A model generated the notes under the pieces. The model had not been told where the DNA came from and did not search any database. It saw only the letters and a program-made list of their open reading frames with translations. DNA of 25,144 bases, taken from the IMG/VR virus record IMGVR_UViG_3300048797_000071, positions 1-25,144 of that record. One strand, given 5' to 3'. This document shows positions 19,274 through 25,144 of the stretch, one piece after another (position 1 is the stretch's first letter; each line of letters opens with the position of its first letter). Made by a program: the position numbers and the translations under genes. This DNA comes from a virus.

Positions 19274-19506
19274 CGGCCGGCCTGGACTTGCCCGCGCAAG
19301 CGTCTTTCGTGCCGTTCGAGGTCTTTCGCATGAGCGATGATCGAGCGAACCGTCATCGCAAAATTCGGCTTGATGTAATCGAGGTCTGCCGCAAGAGCCT
19401 TGACGAGCAAGACTTTCGCGTTGATTTCTTGGGCGTGTAGCAGGCCGGGGACGTTGTCGTGGCCTTGCCAGTCTCCGGTCTTGCGGCTGGGGTTTTTGGT
19501 TTCCAT
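19270..19506 (-). CDS. Hypothetical phage protein (78 aa)
   Basis: Begins METKNPSRKTGDWQGHDNVP. The segments GLLHAQEINAKVLLVKALAADLDYIKPNF and SIIAHAKDLERHERRLRGQV (split here) are helical with Lys/Arg; this resembles a recurring phage hypothetical protein. The ATG coincides with the predicted transcription start of the promoter at 19513-19541, with no Shine-Dalgarno, so a leaderless mRNA is predicted. Confidence 0.62.
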   Translation of the reverse strand: METKNPSRKTGDWQGHDNVPGLLHAQEINAKVLLVKALAADLDYIKPNFAMTVRSIIAHAKDLERHERRLRGQVQAGR

Positions 19507-19512
19507 ACCCCA

Positions 19513-19541
19513 ATTGTAGTATTAAAGTTACTCCCCGTCAA
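19513..19541 (-). promoter_or_regulatory. Sigma70 promoter
   Basis: TTGACG (19541-19536), 17-base spacer, TACAAT (19518-19513); each hexamer matches five of six. The ATG of the next gene is six bases after the -10, at the expected +1. Confidence 0.78.
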
Positions 19542-19602
19542 GACCTATTTTTAATCGAACCGAGAAATCCTCGCCGCGTGAAAGTCTATCGAGATTGAAC
19601 GC

Positions 19603-19770
19603 CTATCCTTCGTCGGCGTGTCGGTCGAAGGCTTCCTCGCCTTCCGCTTCGAGCGCCGCGTCGCTCTTGCCTTTGAGGTTTTCGATTCTAAACCGCCAGC
19701 CGCATGAGCAGCCGTAGCGGATAAGGCCGAAGTCAATTCGGACATGATTCACTTTGCGGCGACGGCTCAT
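19603..19770 (-). CDS. Small CxC-motif protein (55 aa)
   Basis: Begins MSRRRKVNHVRIDFGLIRYG, then CSCGWRF (C21, C23) and a helical acidic end (AALEAEGEEAFDRHADEG). A longer frame at 19551-19745 in another phase lacks such features and is rejected. Small CxCGW proteins recur in actinobacterial and other phages with unknown function. It starts three bases after the holin-like stop; AGG lies just before ATG. Confidence 0.6.
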   Translation of the reverse strand: MSRRRKVNHVRIDFGLIRYGCSCGWRFRIENLKGKSDAALEAEGEEAFDRHADEG

Positions 19771-19773
19771 TGC

Positions 19774-20076
19774 CTACGGAATCGCAATGGCCGCGGCGAC
19801 GGCCGAAACGTCGGCTCCCGGTTTCTTTGCGTCGGTCTGAACCGCCGGGCTGTTCGGGTTCGCCATGCGGCGAGCCTTGAACCACTCGAAGGCGGCGTTG
19901 GCAAGGAGCATTAGCTCGACCTGCAGCTTCGCCGGATCGACGGAAACGGAAACCCCGGCCTTGACCGCGAGGTTCTGAACGACCGGGCCGGCGACATAGG
20001 CGGCGATAATGAGGGCCGCGCGAGCGACGAGCTTCCCTAGGAATACGTTCAACAGCCAGCCTTCGATTTTGTCCAT
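19774..20076 (-). CDS. Holin-like membrane protein of the lysis cassette (100 aa)
   Basis: Beginning MDKIEGWLLNVFLGKLVARA, with one clear transmembrane helix (LVARAALIIAAYVAGPVV, residues 16-33) and perhaps a second hydrophobic segment (LQVELMLLANAAFEWFKARR, near 50-70). It directly follows the endolysin gene, so a holin or holin-related role is likely. A class II/III holin would usually have one to two segments; the exact class cannot be decided. Confidence 0.62.
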   Translation of the reverse strand: MDKIEGWLLNVFLGKLVARAALIIAAYVAGPVVQNLAVKAGVSVSVDPAKLQVELMLLANAAFEWFKARRMANPNSPAVQTDAKKPGADVSAVAAAIAIP

Positions 20077-20086
20077 AATTTCTCCT

Positions 20087-20512
20087 TTACGTTGTAGATG
20101 TCCCCGGAGCGGCGTAAAACCCGAGGAAGCCGGGCTGGGCGAGCCAAGCGGCGACGGGCCTCAAAATGACCTGATTGTGCGGGGCTCCCCGCGCCTCGAT
20201 GACGACGCCGTTACCGCAGGAGACGACGACGTGATCCACATTCGTACCGTCCGAGGCGAAGAAACCGAGACTTTTCGCCGGCGGGTTCTGTTGAAGGGAG
20301 CCAGGGAGCTTCTCGCAGACCTTGATTTGATTATAGGACCCGTCCGGGAGGGTGACGCCGTCCCAGAATAGGACCCATTGAGAAAAGCCCGAGCAATCGA
20401 CCGGCCCCCGTAGATTCGCGACGGGAGCGCCGGGGGTCCACTTCGACCCGAGATTGTAGGGCATCCCGACGGTCTGTAGAGCGGTCAGAATCGCCTGGGG
20501 GTATTCGCTCAC
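20087..20512 (-). CDS. NlpC/P60-like endolysin
   Basis: 141 residues from GTG 20512 (GTGA overlap). NlpC/P60 enzymes cut stem peptides of peptidoglycan. The catalytic Cys lies in VDCSGFSQW (C40), the His is probably H94 in NVDHVVVSCGNGVVIEARG (split here: VDHVVV, then GVVIEA), and a later polar residue would be near H112. Length suits a stand-alone lysis domain with no cell-wall-binding module. Its place between two small membrane proteins makes a lysis role strong. Confidence 0.85.
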   Translation of the reverse strand: MSEYPQAILTALQTVGMPYNLGSKWTPGAPVANLRGPVDCSGFSQWVLFWDGVTLPDGSYNQIKVCEKLPGSLQQNPPAKSLGFFASDGTNVDHVVVSCGNGVVIEARGAPHNQVILRPVAAWLAQPGFLGFYAAPGTSTT

Positions 20513-20718
20513 TTACTAACCCGCCCAAGGATCGTATCGAGTTTGGCATCCATCCGTTGAAGTTGCTGATCGAAATCTGCGTCTTTCGTTTCGAGGACGG
20601 ACATTCTCGTCGGGAGATCGGAGAATTTCAAGAAGGCCGCGCCGAGAACCAGGATCGCGACTCCGAGGATTATTTCCCGGAACGGGACCGCCATTCTCCT
20701 ATCTGTGTCAACATGCAT
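20509..20718 (-). CDS. Small membrane/coiled-coil protein of the lysis cassette (69 aa)
   Basis: Begins MHVDTDRRMAVPFREIIL; a transmembrane helix lies at FREIILGVAILVLGAAFL (13-30), followed by a coiled-coil region (MSVLETKDADFDQQLQRMDA). This TM-plus-coiled-coil layout resembles i-spanins or haemolysin XhlA-type proteins. AAGGAG lies eight bases before the ATG, and the gene shares one base with the upstream stop. Its exact lysis role is inferred. Confidence 0.62.
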   Translation of the reverse strand: MHVDTDRRMAVPFREIILGVAILVLGAAFLKFSDLPTRMSVLETKDADFDQQLQRMDAKLDTILGRVSK

Positions 20719-22268
20719 TATCTTTTCTCCTTTCCATATTTTGAAGTCAAAAAGTTGGAAAGGGCCTGGGCCGTCGCGCCCCCCGCGCCTTTCGGGGCGG
20801 TGAACGTCGGGCGCGTGTTGGCCATCGCCCGGACGGCCGGCGCGGTCTTGAGCGCGATATTCTTCCCGATCTGTTCGACCGGAGGGACTTGGCCCATTGA
20901 GGCGACATTGACGATGGTCGAGAGCAACCCTCGGAGGCTGAAATGCCCCGCCGGACCGCCGACCAATTCCCGGCCTTCGACATAGCGGAGCATCGGGAGA
21001 ATCCGGCTTGAATTGTGGTAGTCGAGTTTCGCTTTGTCGTAGACGGCTTTCAATTCGGGATTGTTGATAGATTGCCCGTAACTATCCACGAGTTTGTTCA
21101 TTCGGTCGGCCAGCGATCCGTAGACCTGGGCCATTTCGGGGTCTTTGGCGATTTGCTTCCCGGCCATTTCTTTGATCTGTTGCAGGGCCTCGAAGTCGGT
21201 TACGTTCTGCGTCCCCAAATGGTCGAGGGTTTTCCCGAGTTTAAGGATTCGCGCCTCGGTCGCCGGGTCGGCGGTGTTGAGCGCAAAATCCTTGAGTTCT
21301 TCCGCGAGTTCGCCGCCTTCGACTAGAGGATGACCGAGGACCGCCGCGGGCGGGGAGCTTGCCCCTACCTTGTCGATGATATCTCCGATCGTTTGCCCGG
21401 ATGTTTCGTGAATCGTGCTGATCTTCGAGAGGAGTTCCCCCGGACGGTCAAGCAGGCCGTGGAGAGACTTCCCGCCCGGCCCGGCGGTGTCCATCCACTC
21501 ACCCAGGTTGTTGAGGGCCTGGACCGGATTTTCCTTGCCGAAAACCTTCATGAGTTGCCGCGGCGTCCCGCCCAAGCCTTGAGCGAGTTGGGAGGCGTAG
21601 ACCCTTTGAGCCGATGGCCTGAAATTGGGGGCCGTGACCTTGCTCGGGACCGCTACTCCGGCGATATCCTTCGGAGGTGTTGCCGAGGGGGCTGCGGGCG
21701 CGACTGGCGCGGCCTTTGGTACGGCTTCCTCAGCGATAGGGGCCGCGGCTTCCTCCCCCGCTTCGGCGGCGGGCTCGGCACCTTTCGCAAAGAGCTTGCC
21801 GAGCCCTGAAAATGCCTTCCCCATGCCGCCGGCGAGCAGAGCGTTTCCCCCGACCTGGGCCGCATCGGCGGCGGTCGGCTTGGTCAAATTCACGTCAGAA
21901 GCGGCCTGCGCTGCCCCTAGGGCGGCGTTGCCGAGGAACGGCGCGGCCTCAAGGCCCTCCCCGACACCGGGAATCGCAAGGGGGGCCAGGGTTCCGGCGG
22001 TTGCCCCCGCTCCGTAGGCGACGGGGTGTTGACCCTTGGCCGTTTCGGCGGCTTGGGTCAGGTGTTCCATTTCGGAACTGTAATCCTGTTTGTCCGAGAA
22101 AGGATTGATCGGAGCCGCGGCGGCGGCGAGTTGTTGAGCCCCTGGGAAGTTGCGGAGCGCCCCGCGGCCGGCGGCGGCGAGCGCTCCCTCGTCGGGGACG
22201 GCCTCATGGTCCGGCGTCTCGAAAGAAGCGTCTACCGCTTCATGGTCCGGCGTCTCGAAATCGGCCAT
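20718..22268 (-). CDS. Internal virion/ejection-type protein (516 aa)
   Basis: The N-terminus has a duplicated 12-residue unit (FETPDHEAV twice, residues 4-24). Long Ala/Gly-rich helical stretches follow (VAYGAGATAGTLAPLAIPGV, then FLGNAALGAAQAAS), like membrane-penetrating segments of phage ejection proteins. After a Pro/Ala linker (about 170-200) the last 300 residues are helical (VYASQLAQGLGGTPRQL…, DKAKLDYHNSSRILP). In podoviruses such proteins lie inside the capsid and exit first to form a channel. Adjacent start and stop codons link it to its neighbours. Role inferred from composition and context. Confidence 0.7.
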   Translation of the reverse strand: MADFETPDHEAVDASFETPDHEAVPDEGALAAAGRGALRNFPGAQQLAAAAAPINPFSDKQDYSSEMEHLTQAAETAKGQHPVAYGAGATAGTLAPLAIPGVGEGLEAAPFLGNAALGAAQAASDVNLTKPTAADAAQVGGNALLAGGMGKAFSGLGKLFAKGAEPAAEAGEEAAAPIAEEAVPKAAPVAPAAPSATPPKDIAGVAVPSKVTAPNFRPSAQRVYASQLAQGLGGTPRQLMKVFGKENPVQALNNLGEWMDTAGPGGKSLHGLLDRPGELLSKISTIHETSGQTIGDIIDKVGASSPPAAVLGHPLVEGGELAEELKDFALNTADPATEARILKLGKTLDHLGTQNVTDFEALQQIKEMAGKQIAKDPEMAQVYGSLADRMNKLVDSYGQSINNPELKAVYDKAKLDYHNSSRILPMLRYVEGRELVGGPAGHFSLRGLLSTIVNVASMGQVPPVEQIGKNIALKTAPAVRAMANTRPTFTAPKGAGGATAQALSNFLTSKYGKEKR

Positions 22269-23402
22269 TTATTGCTTGACCCCCGGCTTACCCTTTGAGT
22301 CAACGTAGGGCGTCCCCTTCGGGAGAGCGGCCCATTGGCCCTTCGTCTTGACGACGGTCGGGACTCCGGCGGTCGCTTGAGGGCCTCCCGGCAACGGAGG
22401 GCCGAAGCCGATCTTCCGAGCGATGGCGTTCCAGAGCCCGGAGCCTTTCTGGCTCTCGTCGATGAAGGTTTTGTATTCCTCGTTCGTGATTTTCTTGGCT
22501 TCGAGCGCCTGTTGAGCCGTGAACTTCGCTTTCTCAAGATCTTGGGCCTGTTGCGTGAGGCCGCGGGCTTTGTCTGTCGCCTTTTCCTCCGCGACGTTGT
22601 GCCGCCCAGTTTCGCCGATCTCTTGGGACCGGAGGTTAAGGCCCTCGCGGGTGTTCTTGGCTTCGTACTTCTCACGCAAGGCTTGAATCAGGTTTTGCCG
22701 CTGATTCTGTTGGTTCTCCGCGATCTGTTTCCCAAAGCCGGGGTTCCCGGCCCGCGCCACGCCCTGCATGATGGCGTCTGCGAAGCTCCCGAGGCCCTGC
22801 GCGGCCCCTTGGCCGAGCCTTTGGCCCAATCCTGGCCTGAGAGACGCCATGAGGTCGGCCCACTCGTCTGGGGCCAGTTTTGAACCGTTTGGGGGGGTAT
22901 TAGGGGCCACTGGCGGGGCCGTAGGCGACGGGGGGATGGGCGGAAGGGGTGCCGAAACGGGCGGCGGGGCGTTTACGGGGGCTTTTTGAGAGACTAAGGC
23001 GTCCCGGAGTTGATCTTGGGGCGGTAGGGCGCTCCAATCGGTTTTCACCATCGCGCCGGCTGGTTCGGGGAGGCTCGGCTTCGCGTAGTTCCCCTGATCG
23101 TCAAATTGCGGAATTTCGGGGGCTGAAATATCCCCCCGCGTCTTGGCCGTGTCGCTCCCGGATTGAGCGATAGAGAAATCGCCGGCGCCCGTCACGTCGC
23201 CGCCCTCGTCGTAACCCTTGACGCCCGCGCCGTCGCATCCACCGGGGTGCCCGCCGGTACACCCCCCGCCCCGGCAAAGCCCTTGAGGCTTGAAATCGGC
23301 GGGTTTTTGCCCGCTGTCTTTCGACGGGTCGTAGAGTTCCTCGTTTCCGAGGTACTCGTACAGCGCGTCCTTATCTTCGTCGGAGAGATTCGAGGATTTC
23401 AT
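22269..23402 (-). CDS. Internal virion-type protein, Gly/Pro/Gln-rich (377 aa)
   Basis: Starts MKSSNLSDEDKDALYEYLGN. A Cys/Gly patch (LCRGGGCTGGHPGGCDG) and DEGGDV motif precede a Pro-rich region (residues about 140-175), then a long helical coil (AENQQNQRQNLIQALREKYE through AQQALEAKKITNEEYK), and a C-terminal motif QWAALPKGTPYVDSKGKPG common at the ends of phage ejection-type proteins. It follows a virion-interior gene and precedes another, so it is probably a virion-interior or assembly protein. Confidence 0.68.
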   Translation of the reverse strand: MKSSNLSDEDKDALYEYLGNEELYDPSKDSGQKPADFKPQGLCRGGGCTGGHPGGCDGAGVKGYDEGGDVTGAGDFSIAQSGSDTAKTRGDISAPEIPQFDDQGNYAKPSLPEPAGAMVKTDWSALPPQDQLRDALVSQKAPVNAPPPVSAPLPPIPPSPTAPPVAPNTPPNGSKLAPDEWADLMASLRPGLGQRLGQGAAQGLGSFADAIMQGVARAGNPGFGKQIAENQQNQRQNLIQALREKYEAKNTREGLNLRSQEIGETGRHNVAEEKATDKARGLTQQAQDLEKAKFTAQQALEAKKITNEEYKTFIDESQKGSGLWNAIARKIGFGPPLPGGPQATAGVPTVVKTKGQWAALPKGTPYVDSKGKPGVKQ

Positions 23403-24623
23403 TTAAGCGGCTCCCTGCCGTAAATTCCCGAGCGCCCGAAGCATGGCCGTTAAGTCGTCGGGGTGCGCGGCCATCCTGCCCGCCATGTCGGGGGCCTTGG
23501 CTTTGAGGAAATTCCCGAGGCTCCCCGGATTCTTGACGACGGTCCGGGGAAGAACCACTTCGCCGGGAGAAAGCATCGCCGGGACGGTGTCGTTGTCCCG
23601 AGAGTTCCCAGGGACGCGGGCCTGTCCGGGAACGCCGCCGCCCGCCTTGAAGTTGATCGGCGGGACCATCGGTTGCGGGGGGATTTCCCCGCCGTCAGCC
23701 GCCATGATGGCCGACCCGAGAATGTTGCTCCCCGCTCCAATAAGTCCACTGGCGACACCCGCATCCTGCTGACCGACAGCGGTTTGTTGTTTTGCCTGCG
23801 CGTTCCCGACTCCCGCTAATGCGTCTGCCTTCTGTAGCGCAAGCTTGGCCGCTTCCTGCGGAGCGTCAACTTGATTCTGAATTTGGACCTGATGCTCCCC
23901 GGTTACGTTTTGATTTGAAATTCCTTGAGCGTTGTTCGTGTCGTAGGTGTTCGCCGCCTGCGTCGTCGTTTGGTTCGCCGCGTTCGCCTGTTGCGTGTTC
24001 GCCGCGTTGAATTGGTTCAAAGCATTTTGAGCCGCCGCGACGGTGTTCGCCTGCCCCGCTTCTTGGCCGTACATTTGGCTCGCGAGGTTCCCTTCGTTCG
24101 AAAGGGCCGTGAGTCCTTGGTTCGCGGCTTGACCTTGCGCCTGCAAAGCCCCGAGGTAGTCGGTCTGCGCGTTCTGACCGGCCGCCCCGTTTTGAAGTGC
24201 GGCTGAAATCAAAGACTGAGGGACGCCACGCCCGGCGAAAGATTGCTCGATTGCCCCGCGTTGCCCCGCCGTATTCGTGTTGGAAGCATCTTCCGCCGCG
24301 GCGATCTGAGCCCGCTCTTGCGGGGTCATCCCCTGCGCGTTGGCGATCTGACCCTCTTGCGCGAGGGCCTGTTGCATCGTGGCCATCGGCACCGAGGAAA
24401 GATTCTCCGCGCCGTAAGCGGAAGGACCCGCCGCCGCCGCCTGCATCTGGGCCGGCGAAAGTTCTCCGGTGCTGACGTACTGCGCCAGCGGGGAAAGTTG
24501 AAGCTGTGCCGCCGTCGGGGTCTGGACGGCCTGAATCGCCGCGAGGGCGTTCCGAAGGTCTTCCTCGGCCTTGCCGTTCGTGCCGCCGGTGATGCTGTTG
24601 GTCAAGTCCGAAATAAAACTCAT
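23403..24623 (-). CDS. Gln/Ala/Asn-rich virion protein (406 aa)
   Basis: Beginning MSFISDLTNSITGGTNGKAE. Residues about 20-300 are Ala/Gln/Asn-rich helix (QMQAAAAGPSAYGAEN, AANTQQANAANQTTTQAANT), and the C-terminal quarter carries ADGGEIPP and then a phage-virion pattern NDTVPAMLSPGEVVLPRTVV. That pattern is common in phage virion and tape-measure-like proteins. It is too short for a siphovirus tape measure, so a podovirus internal or tail protein is favoured. Overlaps the upstream gene as ATGA. Confidence 0.7.
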   Translation of the reverse strand: MSFISDLTNSITGGTNGKAEEDLRNALAAIQAVQTPTAAQLQLSPLAQYVSTGELSPAQMQAAAAGPSAYGAENLSSVPMATMQQALAQEGQIANAQGMTPQERAQIAAAEDASNTNTAGQRGAIEQSFAGRGVPQSLISAALQNGAAGQNAQTDYLGALQAQGQAANQGLTALSNEGNLASQMYGQEAGQANTVAAAQNALNQFNAANTQQANAANQTTTQAANTYDTNNAQGISNQNVTGEHQVQIQNQVDAPQEAAKLALQKADALAGVGNAQAKQQTAVGQQDAGVASGLIGAGSNILGSAIMAADGGEIPPQPMVPPINFKAGGGVPGQARVPGNSRDNDTVPAMLSPGEVVLPRTVVKNPGSLGNFLKAKAPDMAGRMAAHPDDLTAMLRALGNLRQGAA

Positions 24624-25144
24624 TTTGCCCCCGCGAGATATTCCGACAAATTTTTAGGCTTCTTGGGAACTTCGCCGCCTTCCGCGAAGCCGAAGAAAGA
24701 ACCGATATCGCCCGCCGCGCTTGAGATCGCGCTGCCAAGGTCCTGATAGCCGCCAGCGATTCCGTTTAGGATCGAATTGTCAATGTTTTGAGTCGGGTCC
24801 CAGTTCCCCAGCGCCCCTTTCCCCGGCGGCGTCGGCGTCAATCCAGGCTGGCTGGGATAGGTCGGAGTCGACAAGTTGAATTTTGTCATCGCGGCGGTAA
24901 GCTGCGCGTTCAGACTCGCGATCTGATTGTTCGCACCCTGAATGAAGTTATTGAAATCTTCGGGGCTCACGCCGCCGGTGTTGCCCCCGGCGTACTGCGA
25001 GTTTTCGTAGCTCGCCTGACCTTCCACCGATTTAATGGAGTTGACGATGGGCGCGATGGCCATATTAAACTGCGCCTGCTCGTCGGCGTTGAAGCCGTTG
25101 AATTGATTCAGGCTCCCCGGCGTCGGCGCGGTCCCGGCTTCGTT
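24620..25144 (-). CDS. Virion-type protein, 5' end outside the window
   Basis: The reading frame stays open from the stop at 24620 to the right edge, so the ATG at 25063 is probably internal: codons upstream read …SLNQFNGFNADEQAQFN, in style with the rest. The product continues AIAPIVNSIKSVEGQASYEN, is Gln/Asn/Gly-rich, and ends FAEGGEVPKKPKNLSEYL. The EGGEVP motif recurs in the next two genes. Likely a virion-interior or tail component. Confidence 0.7.
   Translation of the reverse strand, partial: NEAGTAPTPGSLNQFNGFNADEQAQFNMAIAPIVNSIKSVEGQASYENSQYAGGNTGGVSPEDFNNFIQGANNQIASLNAQLTAAMTKFNLSTPTYPSQPGLTPTPPGKGALGNWDPTQNIDNSILNGIAGGYQDLGSAISSAAGDIGSFFGFAEGGEVPKKPKNLSEYLAGAK

Noticed and set aside
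19551-19745. 64-residue basic frame downstream of the holin-like gene
   Set aside because: It is out of phase with the better 55-residue CxC protein at 19603-19770, has low-complexity Lys/Arg/Ser composition and no ribosome binding site.
1-25144. tRNA genes, integrase and attachment sites
   Set aside because: No cloverleaf-sized non-coding stretch, recombinase motif or att-like repeat could be seen on either strand.

Overview
The window is part of a tailed double-stranded DNA bacteriophage (Caudoviricetes), probably with podovirus-type architecture. The evidence is a large terminase, a roughly 690-residue portal protein, a run of Gly/Ala/Gln-rich ejection-type virion proteins, an endolysin with a small membrane protein on each side, and an ERF/YqaJ recombination module. 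Every gene I can support lies on the minus strand, so the genome reads from right to left. The DNA is GC-rich. Strong Shine-Dalgarno sequences and sigma70-type promoters suggest a Gram-negative, high-GC host, but the host cannot be named from this sequence. I see no integrase, CI-type repressor, tRNA or CRISPR array, so lifestyle is undecided. Packing is extreme: most neighbours overlap by 1-14 nt (ATGA, GTGA or TAATG), and no stretch over 300 bases lacks a gene. The largest non-genic spaces are promoter or leader regions at about 13715-13786, 15753-15975 and 19507-19602.

Layout in the direction of transcription. (1) 25144-20718: four virion-interior or ejection-type genes; the first is open at the right edge. 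(2) 20718-19774: lysis cassette (membrane/coiled-coil protein, NlpC/P60-like endolysin, holin-like protein), then a small Cys-motif protein. (3) 19541-15976: early region with two promoters, two phage hypotheticals, a Cro-like HTH protein, a lambda-type exonuclease (YqaJ), an ERF annealing protein and a NinG/HNH-like protein. (4) 15924-13787: a promoter, a leader with two interleaved perfect inverted repeats, a replisome-organiser-like protein, an acidic-tailed protein and a beta-class DNA methyltransferase. (5) 13783-7481: a consensus promoter followed by a long accessory operon of small genes (repeat protein, two Lar-like zinc ribbons, Ea22-like protein, HNH nuclease, several Cys-pair and micro-proteins). 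(6) 7494-1: packaging and virion genes (TerL, KTSC-like, small genes, portal, two virion proteins with signal-peptide-like N-termini, a glycine-rich fibre leaving the left edge). The major capsid protein is not recognised and probably lies outside the window.

How it works together. Cro-like control at 18972-19001 would open the recombination genes. The 15.9-kb promoter feeds replication and methylation. The 13.7-kb promoter would drive the accessory block and could read through into TerL and portal. The most unusual material is the accessory block at 8.3-13.3 kb, built from a few reused DNA segments, several of which sit at gene junctions and carry the ribosome binding site. Also unusual are the interleaved inverted repeats at 15807-15887 and a recurrent geometry in which an ATG lies 6 or 10 nt downstream of the -10 box at all four promoters found.
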